A stretch of DNA of 30,549 bases from an uncultured Eubacteriales bacterium (GTDB lineage: Bacteria; Bacillota; Clostridia; Oscillospirales; Oscillospiraceae), in contig URNZ01000019.1 of the NCBI GenBank assembly GCA_900549405.1, forward strand, positions 1-30,549, read 5' to 3'. Of this stretch, positions 7,912 to 15,070 are shown piece after piece (position 1 is the stretch's first letter; each line of letters starts with the position of its first letter). Below the pieces are notes generated by a model, which made no database searches, was not told the DNA's origin, and saw only the letters and a list, made by a program, of their open reading frames with translations. The translations under genes and the position numbers were made by a program.

Positions 7912-9754
7912 GCTTGCGCACCTCCTCCAGCGCCGCGCGGAAAATCCCGGCGCTGTCCAGTCCCAGCTCCTGCTTCAGGCAGCTGAGCGCTCCGTGGGTC
8001 ACGAATTTGTCGCCGCTGGTGCGGCAGAGGACCTTGGCCCTCAAACCGGCCTCCGCCACGGCGGCGGCCAGCCGCTCCCCCACGCTGCTGTGGGCGGCAC
8101 TGTCCTCAACGGTCAACAAAACTTTTGTTTTCTTTACCGATTCCAATACCAGCTCCGGGTCCAGAGGGGTGATGACATTCAATTTCACCACTTCCGCCTG
8201 GACGCCCTCTGCGGCCAGAAGCTCGGCGGCCTCCAGCACGTCGTTGATCAGGATGCCATAGCTCACCAGGGTGATGTCGTCCCCTTGGCGCAGCACGGCG
8301 GCGTGGCCGGGTCCGGCATCGCCCTGATAGGCTCCCTCGCCCCCCCGGGGGTAGCGGATGGCCACCGGGCCGTCCACATGGAGGACGGCCTGCTCCAGCA
8401 TCCCAGCAAGCTCGGCATAGCTGGACGGCGCCAGCACCGTCATGCCGGGGACGCTGTCTAAAAAGGCCACGTCGAACACGCCGTGGTGGGTCTCGCCGTC
8501 CTCCCCCACCAGTCCGGCCCGGTCCACCCCCAGCACCACGTGGAGCTTGTCGATGGCCACGTCGTGGATGAGCATGTCATAGGCGCGCTGGAGGAAGCTG
8601 GAGTAGACAGCGAACACGGGGATCGCGCCCTGTTTGGCCATTCCGGCGGCCATAGAGACGGCGCAGCCCTCGGCGATGCCCACGTCGAAGAAGCGCTCCG
8701 GGAAAGCGGCCTGGAACTGGGAAAGGCCCGTGCCGCTCATCATGGCGGCGGTGATGGCGCACACCCGCCGGTCCTGCTGGGCCAGCTGGGTGAGGGTGCG
8801 GCCAAAGACGGCGGAGAAGTTCTCCCCCGACTTCTTTTTGGACTTGCCCGTGGCCGGGTCGAAGGGGGACACGCCGTGAAAGGCGTCCGGGTTCTCCTCC
8901 GCCGGGGCATAGCCCTTGCCCTTCACCGTTTTCACGTGGAGCAGCACAGGCTCGTTCAGCTCCCGGGCATAGCGCAGGGCGCGGGTCAGTCCGGTCAGGT
9001 CGTGGCCGTTCACCGGCCCCACATAGTTAAAGCCCATGTTCTCGAACATACTGCACGGCAGCAGGCTCTGCTTCAAGGCCTGCTTTACCTTATGTGTAAA
9101 GCGGTATACCTTGCGGCCTATCTTGCCGGAATTCATCACCCGGCGGTAGTACCGCTTGAAGGTGAGATACTGGGGCTTCAGCCGCTGCCGGGCCAGGTGG
9201 TCGGCCACCGCCCCCACGTTTGTGGTGATGGACATGCCGTTGTCGTTCAAAATGACCAGCAGCTGCTGGCCGCATGCCCCGGCGTTGGACAGCCCCTCAT
9301 AGGCCAGACCGCCGGTGAGGGCGCCGTCGCCAATGAGGGCCATGACCTTATAGTGCTCCCCCAAAGCCTGGCGCGCCCGGACCATGCCTAAAGCCACCGC
9401 CACGGAGTTGGAGGCGTGTCCGGCGATGAAGGCGTCGTGGACGCTCTCCACCGGCTTGGGAAAACCGGCGATGCCGCCATACTGCCGCAGGGTGGCCATG
9501 GCCTCCCGCCGCCCGGTGAGGATCTTGTGGCAGTAGCACTGGTGGCCCACGTCGAAGACCAGGCGGTCCTGCCGGGTGTCAAACACCCGGTGGATGGCCA
9601 CCGTCAGCTCCACCGCGCCCAGGTTAGAGGCCAGATGGCCCCCCGTTTTGGACACGTCGTCCACCAGCTCCTGCCGCAGCTGGGCGCAAAGCTCCGTCCC
9701 CTCCCGGTCAGAGATCCCGGCCAGCAGCGGGCGATACTCTTCTGTCTCTTTCAA
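7904..9754 (-). CDS. dxs: 1-deoxy-D-xylulose-5-phosphate synthase
   Basis: Thiamine-diphosphate enzyme that condenses pyruvate and glyceraldehyde 3-phosphate, the entry step of the MEP isoprenoid pathway. 616 residues, full length. SKTGGHLASNLGAVELT near the start, FDVGHQCYCHKIL at 67-79, the ThDP/Mg motif GDGALTGG at 142-149 paired with ILNDNGMSI, and a transketolase-type pyrimidine domain and C-terminal domain follow. The only well-placed start is TTG at 9754, which has GGAGG eight bases upstream. It lies 45 bp after ispA, so the pathway's first enzyme and a prenyl synthase are co-transcribed. Confidence 0.98.
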   Translation of the reverse strand: MKETEEYRPLLAGISDREGTELCAQLRQELVDDVSKTGGHLASNLGAVELTVAIHRVFDTRQDRLVFDVGHQCYCHKILTGRREAMATLRQYGGIAGFPKPVESVHDAFIAGHASNSVAVALGMVRARQALGEHYKVMALIGDGALTGGLAYEGLSNAGACGQQLLVILNDNGMSITTNVGAVADHLARQRLKPQYLTFKRYYRRVMNSGKIGRKVYRFTHKVKQALKQSLLPCSMFENMGFNYVGPVNGHDLTGLTRALRYARELNEPVLLHVKTVKGKGYAPAEENPDAFHGVSPFDPATGKSKKKSGENFSAVFGRTLTQLAQQDRRVCAITAAMMSGTGLSQFQAAFPERFFDVGIAEGCAVSMAAGMAKQGAIPVFAVYSSFLQRAYDMLIHDVAIDKLHVVLGVDRAGLVGEDGETHHGVFDVAFLDSVPGMTVLAPSSYAELAGMLEQAVLHVDGPVAIRYPRGGEGAYQGDAGPGHAAVLRQGDDITLVSYGILINDVLEAAELLAAEGVQAEVVKLNVITPLDPELVLESVKKTKVLLTVEDSAAHSSVGERLAAAVAEAGLRAKVLCRTSGDKFVTHGALSCLKQELGLDSAGIFRAALEEVRKHG

Positions 9755-9799
9755 TCTATCTTCCTCCCCCTATGGGGATCTCTTTCGTCAGGTTCCCCG

Positions 9800-10678
9800 T
9801 TACTGCTTTCGGCCCGCCAGGGCGTGGGCCAGCCAGACCAGAAACTCCGGCTGGTCAAAGTCCGCCAGGGCGTCCGCCGCCTGCTGGCTCAGCTTCTCCA
9901 CCAGCTGGGCACAGTTCTCCAGACCCAAGGCGTTGACAAAGGTGCTCTTCTCGTTGGCCCGGTCAGAGCCCACGGGCTTGCCCAGCTCCTGGTCGGAGCT
10001 GATGACGTCCAGCATGTCGTCCCGCACCTGGAAAGCCAGACCCAGGGCCTGGGCATACCGGTCCAGCTGCTTCAGCTGCTCCTGGGTGGCCCCGGCGGCG
10101 ATGCCACCCAGTTGGGTGGCCGCCGAGATGAGGGCCCCCGTCTTCAGGCTTTGCAGCAGCTCCAGCTCTCCCCGGCTGAGGGCGTGGCCCTCCCCGGCCA
10201 TGTCCAGGGCCTGACCGCCCACCATCCCGGCGGGACCGGCGGCGGCGGACAGGGTGGCCACGGCGGAGACGATGCGCTCCGGGGGCAGTTCTGCCTTGGT
10301 CAGCTGGCCGAAGGCCGCCGTGAGCAGGCCGTCCCCCGCCAGAATGGCCGTGGCCTCGCCATACACCACGTGGTTGGTGGGGCGGCCCCGGCGCAGGTCG
10401 TCGTCGTCCATGGCGGGCAGGTCGTCGTGAATGAGGGAATAGGTGTGGATCATCTCCACGCCGCAGGCGAAGGGCAGGGCGTCCTCCACTTTCCCGCCGC
10501 ACATGCGGCAGGCCTCCAGCGTCAGCACAGGCCGGACCCGCTTGCCCCCGGCCAACAGGGAATACTCCATGGCCTCCTGCAAACAGGCGTAGCGGGTATC
10601 CTGGCGGAACAACTCCGCCAGGCGGTCCTCGATCATGGCCCGGTCCTGGTTCAGGACGGTCTCAAAATTCTGGTTCAT
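9800..10678 (-). CDS. ispA: Short-chain polyprenyl (farnesyl/geranyl) diphosphate synthase
   Basis: Chain-elongating prenyltransferase making geranyl/farnesyl diphosphate for undecaprenyl and other isoprenoids. 292 residues from the ATG at 10678 (MNQNFETVL). The frame is open further upstream, but that stretch lies over xseB. First aspartate-rich motif HDDLPAMDDDDLRRGRPT and second motif FQVRDDMLDV are present, with GGKRVRP near residue 45. The ATG overlaps the xseB stop (ATGA). The exact product chain length cannot be settled by eye. Confidence 0.95.
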   Translation of the reverse strand: MNQNFETVLNQDRAMIEDRLAELFRQDTRYACLQEAMEYSLLAGGKRVRPVLTLEACRMCGGKVEDALPFACGVEMIHTYSLIHDDLPAMDDDDLRRGRPTNHVVYGEATAILAGDGLLTAAFGQLTKAELPPERIVSAVATLSAAAGPAGMVGGQALDMAGEGHALSRGELELLQSLKTGALISAATQLGGIAAGATQEQLKQLDRYAQALGLAFQVRDDMLDVISSDQELGKPVGSDRANEKSTFVNALGLENCAQLVEKLSQQAADALADFDQPEFLVWLAHALAGRKQ

Positions 10679-10917
10679 TGCGGCTCCTCCCCGGCGAAGG
10701 GCTGCTCCACGGGCTGGCCGTTCTCGTCCGCCGTGAGCAGACTTACCTTCTGCTCCGCCTGGTCCAACTGCTTGGTACACTCCCGCAGCAGCTTGGCCCC
10801 CTCCTCGAACAGGGTCATGGCCTGTTCCAGGGGGGCGTCCCCCTGCTCCAGCTGAGAGACGATCTCCTCCAGCCGGGTCATGGACGCTTCAAAATCCAAC
10901 TTTTTTCTTGCAGCCAT
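10675..10917 (-). CDS. xseB: Exodeoxyribonuclease VII small subunit
   Basis: 80-residue helical partner of XseA, several copies of which coat the large subunit in exonuclease VII. It has the family pattern FEASMTRLEEIVSQLEQG followed by LEQAMTLFEEGAKLLRECTK. I chose the ATG at 10917 because AGGAGG lies 7 bases upstream; an in-frame TTG at 10923 is too close to that site. Two bases separate it from the xseA stop and it overlaps ispA by four bases. Confidence 0.96.
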   Translation of the reverse strand: MAARKKLDFEASMTRLEEIVSQLEQGDAPLEQAMTLFEEGAKLLRECTKQLDQAEQKVSLLTADENGQPVEQPFAGEEPQ

Positions 10918-10919
10918 AG

Positions 10920-12143
10920 TCAAACCTCCTGTTCCGGTCCCTGGACCTGGTCTACGTGGCAGCGCAGGCTGCCGTCGGCCAGGCGGAGGGTCAGCTTCTC
11001 CCCCGCCCCGGTCTGTTTCACAGAGGAGAGCACCCGGCCCTCCCCGTCTCGGGCGATGGCATAGCCCCGGCCCAGCACCTTCATGGGGCTCATGGCGTCC
11101 AGGGCGGCGGCCAGACCGGCCAGCCGCTCTCGGTTCTGGGCCACGGTGCGCTCCAGCGCCTGATTTAAACGGCGGCTCTGATAGTCCAGCAGCAGCCGCT
11201 TGGTCTGAAAATAGGCCCCCGGCTGGGTCATGGCCCGGCTCTTGGCCAGGCGGTCCAACCGGCGGCGGTATTGGGCCAGCCGGTGGCCCATCTCCCCCTC
11301 CAGCCGCTTTTCCAGGCTGAGCAGGCGGCCATAGACCTCGTTCTGGTCGGGCACGGCCAGCTCGGCGGCGTTAGAGGGCGTGGCGGCCCGCAGGTCGGCC
11401 ACATAGTCGGCGATGGTCACGTCGGGCTCGTGGCCCACGGCGGAGATCACCGGAATGCGGCAGCGATAGATGGCCCGGGCCACGATCTCCTCGTTAAAGG
11501 CCCACAGGTCCTCCATGGACCCGCCGCCCCGGCCCGTGATGATGAGGTCGGCGGCCTTCTCCCGGTCACACCAGGCGATGGCGGCGGAGATCTCCTCCGC
11601 CGCGCCCTCCCCCTGAACCCGCACGGGCAGCACCCGCACCTGGGCCATGGGCCACCGGGACTTTAAAATGCGCAGCATATCCCGCACCGCCGCGCCTACC
11701 GGCGAGGTGATCAGGGCAATGGTCTTCGGCATGGGCGGCAGGGGCTTTTTGTGCTCCGGGGCAAACAGGCCCTCCCCCGCCAGCTTTTCCTTCAACTGCT
11801 CAAAGGCCACGTGAAGGTCCCCCGCCCCCTCCGGGGTCAGGCGGCTGCAATAGAGCTGATACTGCCCATCCCGGGGAAAGACGGACACCCGCCCGGCGGC
11901 GATGACCTGCATCCCGTTCTGGGGGCGGAAGCGCAGGGAGACGGCGTCCCCCCGGAACATGACACACCGCAGGGCGCCCTCTCCGTCCTTCAGGGTGAAA
12001 TAGTGGTGGCCGGAGGGGTACATCTTATAGTTGGAGATCTCCCCCCGCACCAGCAGACCGGACAGCACCCGGTCCCGGTCCATGAGATTTTTCAAATAGA
12101 GCCCCACCTGGCCCGGGGTGAGGACGGCCCGCTCCCCTCTCAC
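10920..12143 (-). CDS. xseA: Exodeoxyribonuclease VII large subunit
   Basis: Catalytic subunit of the ATP-independent single-strand exonuclease. 407 residues, slightly shorter than the roughly 450 of Escherichia coli and Bacillus subtilis. N-terminal OB-fold (ERAVLTPGQVGLYLKNL to RGEISNYK), then the catalytic domain with ALITSPVGAAVRDM, ITGRGGGSMEDLWAFN and ISAVGHEPDVTIADYVAD. The frame is open to 12359, but the extra part is a shadow of the upstream gene; GTG at 12143 overlaps that gene's TGA stop (GTGA) and gives the usual N-terminus. Confidence 0.95.
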   Translation of the reverse strand: MRGERAVLTPGQVGLYLKNLMDRDRVLSGLLVRGEISNYKMYPSGHHYFTLKDGEGALRCVMFRGDAVSLRFRPQNGMQVIAAGRVSVFPRDGQYQLYCSRLTPEGAGDLHVAFEQLKEKLAGEGLFAPEHKKPLPPMPKTIALITSPVGAAVRDMLRILKSRWPMAQVRVLPVRVQGEGAAEEISAAIAWCDREKAADLIITGRGGGSMEDLWAFNEEIVARAIYRCRIPVISAVGHEPDVTIADYVADLRAATPSNAAELAVPDQNEVYGRLLSLEKRLEGEMGHRLAQYRRRLDRLAKSRAMTQPGAYFQTKRLLLDYQSRRLNQALERTVAQNRERLAGLAAALDAMSPMKVLGRGYAIARDGEGRVLSSVKQTGAGEKLTLRLADGSLRCHVDQVQGPEQEV

Positions 12144-13081
12144 AGCCGCCCCTCCTGCCGCTCCAGGGCCCGCCAGGTGAGGATGGCGGTGCCCATGGCG
12201 TTGTCGGTGGAATACTGGGGCTGGGCGAACAGGGCATTGCACCGGCGCTTCAGCACCTCCCGCAGCTGGGCGTTGGAGGCCACGCCCCCGGAGCACAGCA
12301 CGGGCAGACCGGGGTGGCGCTCCATGGCCCGCTCGGTCACCTTGGCCACGGTGTCGCACACCACGTTCAGGGTGAACCGGGCCACGTCGGCGGGGTCCTC
12401 CCCCTTTTGGACCAGCTGTTCCATCTTGTTCTCCATACCGGACAGGGAGAAGGAGAACTCCCGCAGCTTTACGGGGAAGCGCAGATCCTTCTGCGCCTGG
12501 CGGGAGAGCTGGTCCACCGCCTTTCCGGCGGGAAAGGCCAGCCCCAGACGCACGCCGGTGCGGTCAATGAGCTGCCCGGCGGAGATGTCCTCCGTCCCGC
12601 CCAGGATCTCGGCCTGGACGGTGACCCCGTCGGGCCGGACCAGCAGCAGCTCGGTGGTGCCGCCGGAGAGATGCCAGGCCAGAAAGGGCCGGTCCAGCAG
12701 CTCCAGATGCCCGGCGGACCAAGCCGCCGCAGCTAAATGTCCCTGCTGGTGGGAGTGGGAAAAAAAGGGCACCCCCAGGGTCCGGGCCAGGCTCTGCCCC
12801 TGGGATGCCCCCGCCAGAAAGCAGGGCATGTAAGAGCCCTCCACCGCCCGGGGGCGGGTGCTGGCTCCAACTGCCCGAATGTCTTGGAGCCAGCCGCCCT
12901 GCTCCAGTTTTTCAAACTGCTCGGGCAGCTGCTTCACGTGCTGAAACAGGGCGTCGCTCTGCCGCAGCCCCAGCTCTCCGGGGCGGACGGAGAGCAGCCG
13001 CCCGGCGTTGCAGCCCCCCTCCCCGTCGAACACGGCGGCGGAGGTGGTGTAGTTGCTGGTATCCAGCCCCAGGACCGCCAT
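12140..13081 (-). CDS. Divergent TsaD/Kae1-like protein (peptidase M22 family paralogue)
   Basis: 313 residues with the ASKHA-type fold of TsaD. It begins VLGLDTSNYTTSAAVFD, where canonical TsaD has an ETSCDETA signature. A putative metal site HSHQQGH (H109, H111, H115) corresponds to the TsaD H-x3-H. SGGTT at 139-143 replaces SGGHT, and SGGVASN at 264-270 plus STDNAMG near 291-297 match the C-terminal lobe. Canonical TsaD makes the t6A37 modification of tRNA with TsaB and TsaE, which are encoded at 18042-19283. The altered signatures and shorter length suggest a paralogue, with a true tsaD expected elsewhere. It lies between nusB (two bases apart) and xseA (overlapping). Function is therefore left open. 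Confidence 0.8.
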   Translation of the reverse strand: MAVLGLDTSNYTTSAAVFDGEGGCNAGRLLSVRPGELGLRQSDALFQHVKQLPEQFEKLEQGGWLQDIRAVGASTRPRAVEGSYMPCFLAGASQGQSLARTLGVPFFSHSHQQGHLAAAAWSAGHLELLDRPFLAWHLSGGTTELLLVRPDGVTVQAEILGGTEDISAGQLIDRTGVRLGLAFPAGKAVDQLSRQAQKDLRFPVKLREFSFSLSGMENKMEQLVQKGEDPADVARFTLNVVCDTVAKVTERAMERHPGLPVLCSGGVASNAQLREVLKRRCNALFAQPQYSTDNAMGTAILTWRALERQEGRL

Positions 13082-13083
13082 GG

Positions 13084-13584
13084 TCAGTCCTCCGCCTTGG
13101 GCTGGGAGTCGTCAGCTTTCTCCGGCTTGGGCGGGGTGTCGGCAAACTCCGCCCGGACAAAGCTGCCCAGGATGCCGTTGACAAAGGAGACCACTTCCTG
13201 GGTCTCATACCGCTTGGCGATCTCCACCGCCTCGTTGATGGCGGCGGCGTTGGGCACGTCGGGCACATACAGCACCTCGTACATGGCGGTGCGCATGATG
13301 GCGGCGGCCATGCGGGGGATGCGGGCAAAGGACCAGCCCACCGCATAGCGGCTGATATAGTCATCCAGCTCGGGGCCGTGGGAGAAGACCCCCTGCACCA
13401 GGTCACGGATATACTGCTGCTGCTTCTCGTTGGGGAACTGGGCGTACAGGGCGTTCTCCTCCGCCAGCTCCGCAAAGCGCTCGGTGGTCAGCTGGCTGTC
13501 CAGCACTTCCTGGGCGCTGAGGTTTCCAAACCCAAGGGAGAAGATCAGCTGTACCGCGATCTCACGGGCATTGCTTCTTGTCAT
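13084..13584 (-). CDS. nusB: Transcription antitermination factor NusB
   Basis: 166-residue all-helical protein that, with S10 (NusE), binds boxA in rRNA leaders. The pattern MTRSNAREIAVQLIFSLGF at the start, the middle helix region IPRMAAAIMRTAMYEVLY and the end motif INEAVEIAKRY...FVNGILGSF are typical. The C-terminal tail (about 20 residues rich in Pro, Glu, Lys and Asp) is an extension past the usual fold. ATG at 13584 has GGAGG eight bases upstream; an in-frame ATG at 13605 lacks one. It is the first gene of the cluster, after a structured leader. Confidence 0.96.
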   Translation of the reverse strand: MTRSNAREIAVQLIFSLGFGNLSAQEVLDSQLTTERFAELAEENALYAQFPNEKQQQYIRDLVQGVFSHGPELDDYISRYAVGWSFARIPRMAAAIMRTAMYEVLYVPDVPNAAAINEAVEIAKRYETQEVVSFVNGILGSFVRAEFADTPPKPEKADDSQPKAED

Positions 13585-13606
13585 GGTCGTATCCTCCAAA
13601 CTCATT

Positions 13607-13626
13607 CCCCGCCGCTTTCAGCGGGG
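13607..13626 (-). other. Hairpin in the nusB leader
   Basis: Minus-strand CCCCGC (13626-13621) pairs with GCGGGG (13612-13607), 8-base loop. It lies about 23 bases before the nusB ATG. A second possible stem upstream uses CGCCCC near 13672-13667 and GGGGCG near 13646-13641. No T-run follows, so it is not an ordinary terminator. Confidence 0.45.
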
Positions 13627-13705
13627 CGCCGACCCCCACCGCCCCAAAACAAAGGGACGTGCTTCCGGGGCGCCGGTCTAAAATGGTGATTTCACAGGTG
13701 ATTCT

Positions 13706-13711
13706 ATTATA
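13706..13711 (-). promoter_or_regulatory. Candidate -10 element for the nusB cluster
   Basis: Minus-strand TATAAT in an AT-rich stretch 122 bases before the nusB ATG. No good -35 hexamer is present at 16-18 bp (the best is TTTCTT at 17 bp), so this is tentative. It is the only plausible promoter between the hydrolase terminator and nusB. Confidence 0.4.
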
Positions 13712-13756
13712 TACATGAATATACAAAAAAGAAAGCCCCAATTTCTCCAAACGGAG

Positions 13757-13795
13757 AAAAAGAGCGGCGGCCATCCCAAAACAGAGATGGCCGCC
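13757..13795 (-). terminator. Terminator of the cell-wall hydrolase gene
   Basis: Minus-strand stem GGCGGCCATC / GATGGCCGCC (13795-13786 with 13775-13766), 10-base loop, then GCTCTTTTT. It starts 11 bases after the hydrolase stop codon. Confidence 0.88.
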
Positions 13796-13805
13796 TGGCA
13801 GCTGC

Positions 13806-14774
13806 TCATTGATAGAATTTGTGCCCGCCGATCACGGCGATGCACTGCTTGTGGCGGGAGGCCCAGCTCCCGGCGGTGGAATCGAAGAACAGGGCGTTGC
13901 GCACCTCCTCCACCACGCCGCCGTCCATCACCAGCTTGGCGGCGATGACGCTGGAGGCGTTGGGGGTCCGGTTGGCCAGGGCCCCGCCCTGATAGGTGGT
14001 GAACTGGTTCTTCTGGGCCAGCACCCCCTTCACGGTGTTGGGATAGACGGGGCTGGCCACCCGGTTCATCACCACATTGCCCACGGCCATCTGCCCCTTC
14101 AGGGACTGGTTACCGCTCTCGGCATAGATGATGCGGGAGAGCCAGAACAGGGTGTCAGAATTATAATAGGACGCCCCAGACTGGATGGCCCCGCTGCCCC
14201 GGGTGACGATCACCTGGTTGGCCGTGGCGTCCCAGCTGATTTTGGCGTCAAAGGCCTGGGCCACCGCCCACAGGGGGACGATCACCCGGCCATTGCTCAT
14301 CTGCACCTTGTCGGGCAGATAGAGATAGCGGCCATTGGCCACCAGATAGCTCTGGCCGTTCTTGGCCGTCACCGTCATCTTGGGGGTGGTCACGGTCACG
14401 GTGCCGGAGCCGCCATCCCAGGCCGCGGCGGCGGCGGGGTCCAGGGCCTTTGCCATTCCGGCCAGGGCCACATAGGTGGTCCCGCCGCTGCGGGTCATGG
14501 CCACATCGGTGGGGGCATACTCCCCGTCGATGCGCATCCCGCGCTCCACGCTCTCGGCTACCTCAATGGGGCTCTCGCTGGCCGCGGCGGGTACCGCCTT
14601 GGCGCTCTGCTCCACCAGGTCTGCCTGCGTCTCAGTCGTCAGCGCGGAACCGGAAAGGGCTCCGCTCTCCTCCTCTGCCAAGATGGGCGTGGTCTGCTCG
14701 GAAGCGACCCCCGCGCCCATCAGGAGGAGTAAGGCAAAGGCGCACAGCAGTGAGGATACTAGCTTGCGTATCAT
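13806..14774 (-). CDS. Secreted cell-wall hydrolase, SleB-type with copper amine oxidase-like N-terminal domain
   Basis: 322 residues. A signal peptide (about 1-25: MIRKLVSSLLCAFALLLLMGAG...) is followed by a low-complexity linker, then a copper-amine-oxidase-like N-terminal domain (about 85-210). In that domain the repeats VALAGMAKALDPAAAAAWDG and VPLWAVAQAFDAKISWDATA are visible; the domain is a beta-rich fold common in clostridial surface proteins, not an oxidase. The C-terminal part from about 220 is a Hydrolase_2/SleB domain with LSRIIYAESGNQSLKGQMAVGNVVMNRV (the Glu of YAES is the expected catalytic acid) and a terminal GGHKFY. It is likely a peptidoglycan lytic enzyme acting outside the membrane; SleB relatives open the spore cortex, but a spore role cannot be shown here. 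ATG at 14774 follows TAGGAGTG. Single gene with own terminator. Confidence 0.9.
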   Translation of the reverse strand: MIRKLVSSLLCAFALLLLMGAGVASEQTTPILAEEESGALSGSALTTETQADLVEQSAKAVPAAASESPIEVAESVERGMRIDGEYAPTDVAMTRSGGTTYVALAGMAKALDPAAAAAWDGGSGTVTVTTPKMTVTAKNGQSYLVANGRYLYLPDKVQMSNGRVIVPLWAVAQAFDAKISWDATANQVIVTRGSGAIQSGASYYNSDTLFWLSRIIYAESGNQSLKGQMAVGNVVMNRVASPVYPNTVKGVLAQKNQFTTYQGGALANRTPNASSVIAAKLVMDGGVVEEVRNALFFDSTAGSWASRHKQCIAVIGGHKFYQ

Positions 14775-14800
14775 TGTCTACACTCCTACGGAAACAAATT

Positions 14801-14818
14801 TTGTCATAATTATGACAA
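14801..14818. promoter_or_regulatory. Perfect 18-bp palindrome upstream of the hydrolase gene
   Basis: TTGTCATAATTATGACAA is a perfect inverted repeat without spacer, 27-44 bases before the hydrolase start. Its TTGT...ACAA outer arms resemble operator palindromes such as those bound by Rex, but the inner bases differ. Further repeats lie next to it (14827-14858). Read as a candidate operator; the binding protein is unknown. Confidence 0.5.
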
Positions 14819-14826
14819 CCAAAAGC

Positions 14827-14858
14827 AACAGTTGTTACTTTTGTTACCATATTGTAAC
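14827..14858. repeat. Cluster of short TTGTTAC repeats
   Basis: CAACAGTTG (14827-14835) is an odd palindrome. TTGTTAC occurs at 14832-14838 and 14841-14847 and TTGTAAC at 14852-14858; the last two form an inverted pair GTTAC-6-GTAAC. This lies in the hydrolase promoter region, where I could not place a standard -35/-10 pair. The remainder of 14775-15070 holds AT-rich DNA and the rqcH terminator. Confidence 0.45.
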
Positions 14859-15013
14859 CAATCGTCCCCCTGGGCGCAAGGGCAAAACTGCCCATACTTC
14901 CCCCGCCGAACTTGTGGAAATTGTCTGAATGTTTTAAATTTTTCGGCTTTTTATCCCGGATACTGGGATTTTTTATTCTTTTTGGCCGATGAAAACAGGC
15001 CGGGAGCGCATAA

Positions 15014-15051
15014 AAATGACGCTGTTTCCGGGATGGAAAACAGCGTCATTT
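15014..15051 (-). terminator. Terminator of rqcH
   Basis: Minus-strand stem AAATGACGCTGTTT / AAACAGCGTCATTT (15051-15038 with 15027-15014), 10-base loop, followed by TTTATG. It starts 20 bases after the rqcH stop. Confidence 0.88.
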
Positions 15052-15070
15052 GTTTTTATGCAAACCAGGT

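Noticed and set aside
9416..10855. 479-codon plus-strand open frame opposite dxs/ispA/xseB
   Set aside because: Shadow frame of high-GC genes, no domain recognisable, no start signal.
12144..12359. Longer xseA start at 12359
   Set aside because: The 72 extra residues are Arg/Gly/Pro-rich shadow of the upstream gene; the GTG at 12143 overlaps that gene's stop and matches the family N-terminus.
14944..14985. ATCCC/GGGAT hairpin followed by T-rich DNA as a plus-strand terminator
   Set aside because: Only five base pairs and no plus-strand gene ends nearby; probably incidental AT-rich intergenic sequence.
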